This document shows, one piece after another, positions 38,388 through 46,311 of a stretch of 64,000 nucleotides of DNA. The DNA is from Phreatobacter cathodiphilus (GTDB taxonomy: Bacteria; Pseudomonadota; Alphaproteobacteria; Rhizobiales; Phreatobacteraceae). The stretch's first letter is position 1, and every line of letters starts with the position of its first letter. Both the position numbers and the translations under genes were made by a program. Where the stretch lies: positions 2,286,001 to 2,350,000 of the forward strand of contig NZ_CP027668.1 in the NCBI RefSeq assembly GCF_003008515.1. The letters run 5' to 3'. The notes below the pieces were generated by a model. The model was given only the letters and a program-made list of their open reading frames with translations, had not been told where the DNA came from and ran no database searches.

Positions 38388-38884
38388 TGATCCTGATGAA
38401 CCGCCGTCTCGTCGTCGCCGGCCTCGTCCTCGCCGCCGCACCCGCCCTCGCCCAGCCGGCACCGCGGCCGGCCCAGGCGCCCGCCCCCGCCGACCCGGTC
38501 GCGGCGCTGCGCGCCTTCTACGCCAAGCCCGGCCGCGCCTCGGTGAACCCCTATCTGACGCCCCGGCTGCGCCGCCTCTATACCGAACAGCAGGCCCGCA
38601 GCCGCCGCTCCGGCGACGTGATGCCCGGCCTCGACTTCGGCTTCGCCTGCGGCTGCCAGGACAGCGACGACGATTATCACACCCGCAACGTCTACCGCCT
38701 CGTCAGCCGCGACGAGCGCAAGGCCAAGGTGGCGGTGACGCTCAAGGTCTTCGCCAGCCAACCGGAGACGCAGGTCATCACCTTCGACATGGCGCTGGAG
38801 AACGGCCGCTGGCTGATCGACGACGTCTCCGGCGCCGGCGACCCCGGCTGGGTGCTGTCGCAGCTCCTGCAGATGCGTGAGTGA
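38387..38884 (+). CDS. Secreted DUF3828-like protein in the gly operon
   Basis: A 165-residue exported protein with a signal peptide ending ALAQPA (about residue 21). The mature part has NPYLTPRLRRLY, a Cys pair in FGFACGCQDSDDDY, and a C-terminal ALENGRWLIDDVSG, which together resemble DUF3828-type domains. Its ATG overlaps the glyQ stop (TGATG), so it is coupled to glyQ translation even though it is an unrelated periplasmic protein. A second ATG nine bases later is an alternative. The role is unknown. Confidence 0.7.
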   Translation: MILMNRRLVVAGLVLAAAPALAQPAPRPAQAPAPADPVAALRAFYAKPGRASVNPYLTPRLRRLYTEQQARSRRSGDVMPGLDFGFACGCQDSDDDYHTRNVYRLVSRDERKAKVAVTLKVFASQPETQVITFDMALENGRWLIDDVSGAGDPGWVLSQLLQMRE

Positions 38885-38932
38885 CGGGCAGCGATCGGCT
38901 GAAGGCAGCCGTCAGGCGCCCGTAGCAAAGGT

Positions 38933-39090
38933 TCACCCCACCCCGCCGGCCTGCGGCCGCCGACCCTCCCCCTCCAGGGGAGGGTGACGAGGCGCGACCG
39001 CCTCGCGTTCCTTGACCAGGATGTCTCGCACGTTTCACCCTCCCCTGGAGGGGGAGGGTCGGCGGCCGCAGGCCGACGGGGTGGGGTGAC
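38933..39090. repeat. Head-to-head palindromic repeat pair upstream of DUF559 gene
   Basis: Copies at 38933-38989 and 39035-39090 are inverted and nearly identical over about 55 bases. The unit starts TCACCCCACCCCG and contains CGGCCTGCGGCCG plus an internal palindrome CCCTCCCCCTCCAGGGGAGGG. The second copy ends directly at the GTG start of the DUF559 gene. Confidence 0.85.
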
Positions 39091-39549
39091 GTGCGCGACA
39101 CGGATCAACTCAGGCGCTTTCGGTTGGAGCAGGCCCGCCTCCTGCGGACAACCCAGACGCCGGCGGAACGCCGGCTGTGGCGGGAACTGCACCGCATCCC
39201 CATCGCCGGCACCCATTTCCGCCGTCAGGTATCGATCGGGCCCTATGTCGCGGATTTCGCCTGTCTCGCGAGCCGTCTGGTCGTCGAGCTTGACGGAGAT
39301 CACCACGGGCATCCGGGCCAGCGGCGGCACGACGCCGTCCGCACCGCCTTTCTGGAAGGTCAGGGCTTCCGCGTTCTGCGCTTCTGGAACCACCAGGTGA
39401 TGCGGGAAATGACGTCAGTACTGGACACGGTGCACCGAGCCGTGTTCTTGGGGCGCGATCCGGAGGCGCCCGTCACCCATCGGCGGCGGCGACTCCAGCC
39501 CACCCCAGGCCGTCCTGCGGCCCGCCCCTCTCCTTCGCGGGACGGGTGA
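39091..39549 (+). CDS. DUF559 domain endonuclease-like protein
   Basis: A 152-residue protein of the DUF559 family, related to very-short-patch repair nucleases and the restriction endonuclease fold. Conserved segments: [47 protein letters not shown] (likely acidic active-site residues) and GFRVLRFWN. The domain ends near residue 118. The remaining tail ([18 protein letters not shown]) is read from repeat-like DNA. The GTG start lies exactly at the edge of the upstream palindromic repeat. Its position between glyQ and glyS suggests insertion of a repeat-associated unit. No methylase is present. Confidence 0.85.
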   Translation: MRDTDQLRRFRLEQARLLRTTQTPAERRLWRELHRIPIAGTHFRRQVSIGPYVADFACLASRLVVELDGDHHGHPGQRRHDAVRTAFLEGQGFRVLRFWNHQVMREMTSVLDTVHRAVFLGRDPEAPVTHRRRRLQPTPGRPAARPSPSRDG

Positions 39550-39581
39550 ATGAGCCTCGCCGAGGCCCGGAAGACCGTTCG

Positions 39582-41825
39582 ATGCCCGACCTTCTCCTCG
39601 AACTCCTCTCCGAAGAGATCCCCGCCCGCATGCAGGCGGATGCCGCCGCGCATCTGAAGAAGGCCGTCACCGACGCGCTGGTGGCGCGCGGCTGCCTCTA
39701 CGAGGGCGCCCGTGTCATCGTCACGCCGCGGAGGCTCGCCCTCTCGGTCCACGGCCTGCCCGTCGCCTCGCCCGATGTGAAGGAAGAGCGCAAGGGCCCC
39801 CGCGTCGGCGCGCCCGACGCCGCCATCCAGGGTTTCCTCAAGGCTGCCGGCCTCGCCTCCATCGACCAGGCGACCATCCAGTCCGATCCGAAGAAAGGCG
39901 ACAGCTACATCGCCGTCATCGAGAAGCCCGGCCGCCCGGTGCCCGAGGTGATCGCGGAGATCGTGCCGGAGATCGTCCGCGCCTTCCCCTGGCCGAAATC
40001 CATGCGCTGGGGCGCCGCCTCGGTCTCGTCCTCGTCGCTGCGCTGGGTGCGACCGCTGCAGTCCATCCTCTGCACCTTCGGCCCCGAGACCGAGGACCCC
40101 GAGGTCATCCGCTTTTCCATCGACGGCATCGCATCCGGCGAGACGACGCGCGGCCACCGCTTCATGGCGCCCGGCGACATCCGCGTTCGGCGCATGGACG
40201 ACTATCTGACGAGCCTGGAGAAGGCCTTCGTCGTCGCCGACCCGGAGGAGCGCAAGCGCCGCATCCTCGCCGACGCCCGGAACCTCTGCTTCGCCCAGGG
40301 GCTGGAGCTCGTCGAGGACGAGGACCTGCTCAACGAGGTCGCCGGCCTCGTCGAATGGCCGGTGGTGCTCATGGGGGCCTTCGAGGAGAGCTTCCTCGCC
40401 ATCCCCGACGAGGTCATCCGCGCGACGATCCGGGCGAACCAGAAATGCTTCGTGGTGCGGGACCCGAAGACCGGCCGCCTCGCCAACCGCTTCGTGCTCA
40501 CCGCCAATCTCGAGGCCAGCGACGGCGGCAAGGCCATCGTCGCCGGCAACGAGCGCGTCATCCGCGCCCGCCTCTCCGACGCACTCTATTTCTGGGAGAC
40601 CGACCAGAAGCCGCTTCCCGACTTCGAGGACAGGGGCAAGCCGCTGGACCAGCGCATGGCGAAGCTGCGCGCCCTCAACGTCGTGTTCCACGAGAAGCTG
40701 GGGACGCAGGGCGAGCGCGTCGACCGCATCATGACGCTGGCCCGCGACATCGCGCCGCTGGTCGACGCCGATCCGAAGGATGCCGAGCGCGCGGCCGAGC
40801 TCGCCAAGGCCGACCTCATGACCGAGGTCGTCGGCGAATTCCCGGAGGTTCAGGGCCTGATGGGGCGGAAATACGCCCTGCTCCAGGGCGAGCACGAGAG
40901 CGTCGCCGCCGCCATCGAGGACCACTACAAGCCGCAGGGGCCGAGCGACCGCGTCCCGACCGACAAGGTGGCCGTCGCCGTGGCGCTGGCCGACAAGCTG
41001 GACACGCTGGTTGGCTTCTGGGCCATCGACGAGAAGCCGACGGGGTCGAAGGACCCGTTCGCGCTGCGCCGGGCGGCGCTGGGCGTGATCAGGTTGGTGC
41101 TGGAGAACTCATTCCGACTTAAACTCGCAGAAGTGACAAGCAAGATGTCGGAGCACTGGGCACCGATTCTTCAGGTACATGAAGTATCAGAAGGTCCTGT
41201 TGATGACCCGAAGCTTTTGGCGCGCGGGGGCAGCGGCATCTGGAAGAAAACAATTTCTAGGCCCTCATTCGATTATCAACAACTCCCATTTGACCTCCTC
41301 TCCTTCTTCCACGACCGCCTCAAGGTCCTGCTCCGCGACCAGGGCCAGCGCCATGACCTCGTCGATGCGGTGCTCGCCTCCGGCGAGGGCAATGACGACC
41401 TGCTGCTCGTCGTCCGCCGCGTCGAGGCGCTCGCCGCCCTCCTCGGCACCGAGGACGGGAAAAACCTCCTCGCCGGCACCAAGCGCGCCATCAACATCCT
41501 GCGCATCGAGGAGAAGAAGGACGGCCGCGCCTATGACGGCGCGCCGGACGCCGCCCTCGTCCACGAGAAGGGCGAGCCGGAGGAGCGGGCGCTGTTCGGC
41601 CTGCTCCAGTCGGCGAGCGCCCATGCCCGAGACCACGTGGCGCGCGAGGACTATGCCGGGGCGATGAAGGCCCTCGCGGAGCTGCGGCCCGCGGTCGACG
41701 CCTTCTTCGACAAGGTGACGGTGAACGCCGAGGATCCCGCCTTGCGCGAGAACCGGCTGAAGATCCTGGCGGAACTCCGCGCCGCCACGGCCACGGTGGC
41801 GGATTTCTCGAAGATCGAGGGTTGA
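39582..41825 (+). CDS. glyS: Glycyl-tRNA synthetase beta subunit
   Basis: The tRNA-binding subunit of glycyl-tRNA synthetase. 747 residues. The start [18 protein letters not shown] is standard. Later motifs include [37 protein letters not shown], and [17 protein letters not shown], then [24 protein letters not shown]. Between the last two, residues about 510-570 form a segment encoded by DNA of about 49% GC (41111-41290), longer than I recall in related proteins. The reading frame is intact, so the enzyme is probably functional. It lies downstream of the DUF559 gene rather than next to glyQ. Confidence 0.95.
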   Translation: MPDLLLELLSEEIPARMQADAAAHLKKAVTDALVARGCLYEGARVIVTPRRLALSVHGLPVASPDVKEERKGPRVGAPDAAIQGFLKAAGLASIDQATIQSDPKKGDSYIAVIEKPGRPVPEVIAEIVPEIVRAFPWPKSMRWGAASVSSSSLRWVRPLQSILCTFGPETEDPEVIRFSIDGIASGETTRGHRFMAPGDIRVRRMDDYLTSLEKAFVVADPEERKRRILADARNLCFAQGLELVEDEDLLNEVAGLVEWPVVLMGAFEESFLAIPDEVIRATIRANQKCFVVRDPKTGRLANRFVLTANLEASDGGKAIVAGNERVIRARLSDALYFWETDQKPLPDFEDRGKPLDQRMAKLRALNVVFHEKLGTQGERVDRIMTLARDIAPLVDADPKDAERAAELAKADLMTEVVGEFPEVQGLMGRKYALLQGEHESVAAAIEDHYKPQGPSDRVPTDKVAVAVALADKLDTLVGFWAIDEKPTGSKDPFALRRAALGVIRLVLENSFRLKLAEVTSKMSEHWAPILQVHEVSEGPVDDPKLLARGGSGIWKKTISRPSFDYQQLPFDLLSFFHDRLKVLLRDQGQRHDLVDAVLASGEGNDDLLLVVRRVEALAALLGTEDGKNLLAGTKRAINILRIEEKKDGRAYDGAPDAALVHEKGEPEERALFGLLQSASAHARDHVAREDYAGAMKALAELRPAVDAFFDKVTVNAEDPALRENRLKILAELRAATATVADFSKIEG

Positions 41826-41840
41826 CGGCGGCGTCGCCGT

Positions 41841-41978
41841 CCACCCCACCCTCCCCTGGAGGGGGAGGGTCGGCGGCCGTCAGGCCGACGGGGTGGGGTG
41901 ACGCAGCTCCCGTTAGGCCTTTCACCCCTCCCCGACCGCGCTGCGCGCGATCGACCCTCCCCCTCCAGGGGAGGGTGG
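41841..41978. repeat. Two further copies of the TCACCCCACC repeat class
   Basis: A good copy at about 41841-41901 (reverse orientation) is followed by a diverged copy at about 41922-41978 in the other orientation, with GACCGCGCTGCGCGCGATCG replacing the usual centre. They fill the first third of the 396-base gap after glyS. Confidence 0.75.
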
Positions 41979-42060
41979 CGCAGTGCGCCGTGACGGACGT
42001 TCCGAAGATCAGGGTGGACATGACGGCCGCGCGTCTGCGCCACCTTCCCCGATGACACGC

Positions 42061-42130
42061 CGTCATGCCCGAGCTCGTCCCGGGCATCCACGAATTCTGG
42101 AGCTTCGGAGTTCAAGTCGTGGATACCCGG
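42061..42130. repeat. Copy of a cgtcatgcccg-type intergenic repeat
   Basis: CGTCATGCCCGAGCTCGTCCCGGGCATCC-type sequence with an internal inverted match (gtggatacccgg later). A related element lies at 52240-52380. The remaining bases to 42221 hold no gene that I can support. Confidence 0.55.
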
Positions 42131-42221
42131 CACAAGGCCGAGCATAGCGGCAAAGCCGGTGTCTGCCTCCTCTGAAGGCAGCAGGGCCTCCCCCTCACTG
42201 ACGTCGCCGATCGGTTCGGGC

Positions 42222-42989
42222 CTAAAAGCCCCGCCCCTCGCGCAGGATGGCCTCGGCCTCCGGCGTCGGCTGTCCCAGGCTGTCCTGCAGCACCAGCCCC
42301 GGGAGGATGGAGACCGGCGCCCGCGAGCCCTTCGTTCCCGTCAGGATGAGCCGCACCGCCGCCGCGCCGGGCCGGGGGTGGACCGGGCGCACGGTGATGC
42401 CGCCGAAACGGCCCTTCATCGCGGCGAGCAGGGCGTCGGGGCGGTCGGCGCGGTGGATGAGCGTCACCGTGCCGCCGGGGCGCAGCACCGCCACGGCGGT
42501 GCGCAGGAAGCCCGCCAGCAGCTCGTCGCCGCCGGAATGGGCGAGGCGCTTGCCGACCCCCGGCGAGGGGCGATGGCGCGGCAGGTCGTGGAAGGGCGGA
42601 TTGGTGATGACCCGGTCGATCTCGCCGACCAGCAGCCCGGCCTTCTCGCGCGGAGCGCCGCGGGCGAGCGCGTCCATGACGATGACCCGGGTGCGGTTGC
42701 CGAAGCCGTTGGCGGCGGCGTTGCGCTCGGCGAGTTCGGCGAGGGCCGGGTCGATCTCCACCAGGGTGAGGAAACACTGCGGCACGCGCGCCGCCAGGCA
42801 GAAGGCGGCGGCCCCCACGCCCGCGCCGAGGTCGAGAATACGGTCTCCCGGCGAGGCCGGCACCGCGGCCGCCAGCAACACGGCGTCGTGTCCGGCGCGA
42901 TGTCCAACCCGCGGTTGGGTGATCGCCACACGGCCCCCGAGGATCCGGTCGGCCGTGTGTTCGAAGAGGGGGTCGTCGAGCAGAGTCAT
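42222..42989 (-). CDS. tRNA1(Val) N6-methyltransferase-like (TrmN6 family) protein
   Basis: A SAM-dependent methyltransferase of 255 residues. The SAM site is DRILDLGAGVGAAAFCLA, the acidic loop LVEIDPAL, and the catalytic motif ITNPPFHD indicates adenine-N6 modification, as in TrmN6/YfiC. The late segment RADRPDALLAAMKGRFGGI is also family-typical. The natural target, likely an adenine in a tRNA, is inferred. The upstream 92 bases are A/T-rich and contain a TAGAAT/ATTCTA dyad at 43020-43037. Confidence 0.9.
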   Translation of the reverse strand: MTLLDDPLFEHTADRILGGRVAITQPRVGHRAGHDAVLLAAAVPASPGDRILDLGAGVGAAAFCLAARVPQCFLTLVEIDPALAELAERNAAANGFGNRTRVIVMDALARGAPREKAGLLVGEIDRVITNPPFHDLPRHRPSPGVGKRLAHSGGDELLAGFLRTAVAVLRPGGTVTLIHRADRPDALLAAMKGRFGGITVRPVHPRPGAAAVRLILTGTKGSRAPVSILPGLVLQDSLGQPTPEAEAILREGRGF

Positions 42990-43081
42990 ATGCGCCTTAT
43001 TGCATACACACGCGCTGATTAGAATATTTCAATTCTAGCGACAGTTGCGGATTCAACAGATTTTCTCGGCCTGAATCGCCG

Positions 43082-43312
43082 TCACGGCGCCCCTTGTCGC
43101 AAGGTATCGCCCCATCCTGCCGCAACGATGGCAGCGCGAGCCCGCGCGACGTCTGCTTCCGGTACCAAAATACGCAGCGGAAACGCGGTGATTCGCGCCT
43201 CGATGGCTGAGACGTGGCGATCGGCGACGAAGACGGAGATTCCCTCGCCCTCCAGGAGCGCTTCGACGGCGCTGACGAGAACGGGGTCGGCGGTGCGGAT
43301 GATCTCTTCCAA
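43082..43312 (-). CDS. DUF2007 domain small protein
   Basis: A 76-residue protein. It matches the DUF2007 signal-transducing-protein family: EEIIRTADPVLVSAVEALLEGEGI, VADRHVSAIEARI, and the PLRILVPEADVARARAAI strand-helix end. I chose the TTG start at 43312 because GGAGG lies seven bases upstream; no ATG fits. It is divergent from the polyprenyl synthase gene. Members bind small ligands in some proteins, but the function here is unknown. Confidence 0.82.
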   Translation of the reverse strand: MEEIIRTADPVLVSAVEALLEGEGISVFVADRHVSAIEARITAFPLRILVPEADVARARAAIVAAGWGDTLRQGAP

Positions 43313-43436
43313 AACCCGGCCTCCCGGCGGCTGCGCGACGTTTCGTGAAGGCCGGGCGGCTTGAGATGCCGCCTCCACCTGCCTATTGTCCGTCACGAAT
43401 TTGCCCGCATCCTGCGGGCCGGCAGTGGAGCATGGC

Positions 43437-44444
43437 GTGGCAGTCGTTGTCCCCTTCGAAAAGGACAGGGCCTCCATCGAGGCATTGGTGGGCGCCACGC
43501 GGGCGGACATGGACCGGGTCAATGCCATGATCCTGTCGCGCACGGGGTCCGAAGTCACCATGATCCCGGAGGTGGCGAACCACCTCATCTCCTCCGGCGG
43601 CAAGCGGCTGCGGCCCATGCTCACCCTCGCCACCGCGGCGCTCGCCGGCTACCAGGGCGAGGGCCATGTGAAACTCGCCGCGGCCGTCGAGTTCATGCAT
43701 ACCGCGACCCTCCTCCACGACGACGTGGTGGATGAGAGCGACATGCGGCGCGGCCGTCCGGCGGCGCGCATGGTCTGGGGCAACGAGGCCTCGGTGCTGG
43801 TCGGCGACTTCCTGCTCGGCCAGGCCTTCAAGATGATGGTCGAGGTCGGCTCCCTGCGCGCCCTCGACATCCTCTCCACCGCCGCCGCCGTCATCGCCGA
43901 GGGTGAGGTGATGCAGCTCGCCGCCGCCAAGAACACCGCCACCACCGAGGACGAATATCTCGCCGTCATCCGCGGCAAGACGGCCGAGCTCTTCGCCGCC
44001 GCCTGCGAGGTCGGCCCCGTCATCGCCGGCAAGCCCAAGGCCGAGCAGGCCGCCGCCCGCGCCTACGGCATGAATCTCGGCATCGCCTTCCAGCTCGTCG
44101 ACGACGCCCTCGACTATGGCGGCAAGTCGCAGAAGCTCGGCAAGAACACCGGCGACGACTTCCGCGAGGGCAAGATCACCCTGCCCGTGGTGCTCGCCTT
44201 CCGCCGCGGCTCGGAACAGGAGCGTGCCTTCTGGAAGAAGGTGCTGGTGGACGGCGCCATCGAGGAGGGAGACCTCGAAACCGCCACCGGTTTCATGGCG
44301 CGCCACGGGACCCTCGCCGACACGATCGAACGCGCCCGCCACTACGGCGACATGGCCAAGGACGCCCTCGCCCTCTTCCCCGACAGCCCGATGAAGGACG
44401 CCCTCGTCCAGGCGGTCGATTTCTGCATCTCCCGCGCCCATTGA
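43437..44444 (+). CDS. Polyprenyl diphosphate synthase (ubiquinone side chain)
   Basis: Builds the long all-trans polyprenyl chain of ubiquinone. 335 residues from the chosen start. The two Asp-rich motifs are LLHDDVVDESDMRRG and FQLVDDALDYGG, with GGKRLRPML for allylic substrate binding. I chose the GTG at 43437 because GGAG lies six bases upstream; a TTG 51 bases earlier has no ribosome site. Chain length (octa or deca) cannot be read safely, although the Alphaproteobacteria context favours decaprenyl. Confidence 0.92.
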   Translation: MAVVVPFEKDRASIEALVGATRADMDRVNAMILSRTGSEVTMIPEVANHLISSGGKRLRPMLTLATAALAGYQGEGHVKLAAAVEFMHTATLLHDDVVDESDMRRGRPAARMVWGNEASVLVGDFLLGQAFKMMVEVGSLRALDILSTAAAVIAEGEVMQLAAAKNTATTEDEYLAVIRGKTAELFAAACEVGPVIAGKPKAEQAAARAYGMNLGIAFQLVDDALDYGGKSQKLGKNTGDDFREGKITLPVVLAFRRGSEQERAFWKKVLVDGAIEEGDLETATGFMARHGTLADTIERARHYGDMAKDALALFPDSPMKDALVQAVDFCISRAH

Positions 44445-44500
44445 TGGCGGCCGTGGCGGAACGCGACCTCGATCGACCCATCTCGGAGCGGGTCGGCGTC

Positions 44501-44630
44501 TCACCTCTCCCCGGCGGAGAGAGGTCGCCGAGCGCAGCGAGACGTGTGAGGGGGAAACCCCTCGCCGTCAGGCCCGGCCCCCTCACGAGGCCCGAGGCCG
44601 ACCTCTCCCCGCCGGGGAGAGATGACGCAG
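44501..44630. repeat. Inverted pair of CCTCTCCCCGG repeats before queC
   Basis: Left arm CACCTCTCCCCGGCGGAGAG at about 44502 and right arm CTCTCCCCGCCGGGGAGAG at about 44602 face each other and share GAGGTCG flanks. A third class of palindromic repeat; the queC start lies 43 bases beyond. Confidence 0.7.
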
Positions 44631-44672
44631 CGGCGCGGTCTGCGATGGCTGCCTGCGGACGGGCGCGCCCTC

Positions 44673-45368
44673 ATGGCTGACGACGGCGCCCTCGTGCTCT
44701 TCTCCGGGGGCCAGGACTCCGCCACCTGCCTGGCCTGGGCGCTCGACCGCTTCGCCCATGTCGAGACGCTGGGCTTCGACTACGGCCAGCGCCATCAGGT
44801 CGAACTCGCCTGCCGTGCCGGCATTCGCGACGGGCTCGGCCGGGTGAATTCTGGCTGGGCGGCCCGCCTCGGCCCCGATCACACGCTGGGGCTCGCCGCC
44901 CTCGGCGAGGTCTCCGACACGGCGCTGACCCGCGAGGTCGCCATCGAGATGACCGACCAGGACCTGCCCAACACCTTCGTGCCGGGCCGCAACCTCGTGT
45001 TCCTCACCTTCGCCGCGGCCCTCGCCTATCGCCGCGGCCTCAAGCACATCGTCGCCGGCATGTGCGAGACCGACTATTCCGGCTATCCCGACTGCCGCGA
45101 CGACACCATCAAGGCGCTGCAGGTGGCGCTGAACCTCGGCATGGAAAAGCGCTTCGTGCTGCACACGCCGCTGATGTTCATCGACAAGGCCGACACCTGG
45201 CGGATGGCGGAACGCCTCGGCGGCGAAGCGCTGGTCGAGCTGATCCGCACCGACTCGCATTCCTGCTACCTCGGCGTCCGGACGGAACTTCACGCGTGGG
45301 GCCACGGCTGCGGCACCTGCCCGGCCTGCCACCTGCGGGCCGCCGGCTGGCGGCGTTATCGGGAATGA
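44673..45368 (+). CDS. queC: 7-cyano-7-deazaguanine synthase QueC
   Basis: Makes preQ0 from carboxydeazaguanine using ATP and ammonia, in queuosine synthesis. 231 residues from the chosen ATG. The PP-loop is [21 protein letters not shown] and [16 protein letters not shown] are conserved, and zinc ligands lie in [16 protein letters not shown] chose the ATG giving [13 protein letters not shown] as the standard start and length; an earlier start would read repeat DNA. No other que gene is nearby. Confidence 0.95.
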   Translation: MADDGALVLFSGGQDSATCLAWALDRFAHVETLGFDYGQRHQVELACRAGIRDGLGRVNSGWAARLGPDHTLGLAALGEVSDTALTREVAIEMTDQDLPNTFVPGRNLVFLTFAAALAYRRGLKHIVAGMCETDYSGYPDCRDDTIKALQVALNLGMEKRFVLHTPLMFIDKADTWRMAERLGGEALVELIRTDSHSCYLGVRTELHAWGHGCGTCPACHLRAAGWRRYRE

Positions 45369-45407
45369 TGAGGCCCCATACCGCCCTGCCGATCCGCCGG
45401 TGCGCCC

Positions 45408-46292
45408 TCACCCCAGCATGGTCGGTTTCACCCACCAGTGCGGCCGGACGGCGGTGATCGCCTTGCCCGCCGCCGCGGCGGCCCGACAAGTGTCGTAGAG
45501 CCCGAAGACAGTCGCGCCCGAGCCCGACATGCGCGCCAGCCGGCAGGCGGGATCGCCGCGCAGCAGCGCCAGCGCCTCCCCGATGACCGGGGCGAGCGCC
45601 AGGGCCCGCGTTTCCAGATCGTTGCGCGAAGCCGCGAGCAGCGGCAGTAGGGCCCGCCGGTCGCGGCGACTGCCATCCTCCACGACAACGGCGGGATCGC
45701 CGCCCCGGGTCGCCCCCGGCGCCAACCCGAGCCCGCCGAAGACGGCGGGGGTCGGCACCGCCACCCGCGGATTGACCAGCAGCGCCGGCAGCCTCGGGAG
45801 GGCGAGGATCGGTCCGAGGTCGTGCCCCGTGCCGCGCATGAAGCGGGCGGCCGGTGCGAGGCACACCGGCACGTCGGATCCCGTCAGCCGGGCCGCCTCC
45901 ATCAGGCGGGGGTCGTCGAGGGAAAGACCCGCGGCATTTGCCAGGAGACGCAGCGCCGCCGCCGCATCCGACGAGCCGCCGCCGAGGCCGGCCGCCACCG
46001 GCAGCCGCTTGATGAGGGTGAAGGCGCCGCCCGGCAGGCCGGGCACACGCTCGGCCAGGAGCCGCGCCGCCTTGAGCACGAGATTGTCGGTGACCGGCCC
46101 CGCCTCCCCCGCCGTGCGGCCGCGCGTCACCAGCGAGAACCCCGCTCCGCCGGGCACGAACCGCAACGCGTCGCCGGCTGCCGCGAAGACGACGAGGCTT
46201 TCGAGGTCGTGATAGCCGTCGGCGCGCCGCGCCCGGACGGCGAGCGTCAGGTTCACCTTGGCGGACGCGCGCGCGGTGAGGCCGGGCGGCAT
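45408..46292 (-). CDS. ispE: 4-diphosphocytidyl-2-C-methyl-D-erythritol kinase IspE
   Basis: The GHMP kinase of the non-mevalonate isoprenoid pathway, phosphorylating CDP-methylerythritol. 294 residues. The catalytic Lys is in ARASAKVNLTL, and the ATP-binding GHMP motif is PVAAGLGGGSSDAAAALR; CRLARMSGSGATVFG is the C-terminal Gly-rich loop. It follows the TPR protein gene by 19 bases in one unit. Confidence 0.95.
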   Translation of the reverse strand: MPPGLTARASAKVNLTLAVRARRADGYHDLESLVVFAAAGDALRFVPGGAGFSLVTRGRTAGEAGPVTDNLVLKAARLLAERVPGLPGGAFTLIKRLPVAAGLGGGSSDAAAALRLLANAAGLSLDDPRLMEAARLTGSDVPVCLAPAARFMRGTGHDLGPILALPRLPALLVNPRVAVPTPAVFGGLGLAPGATRGGDPAVVVEDGSRRDRRALLPLLAASRNDLETRALALAPVIGEALALLRGDPACRLARMSGSGATVFGLYDTCRAAAAAGKAITAVRPHWWVKPTMLG

Positions 46293-46311
46293 GAACCGGG
46301 GCCGGGAGCGG

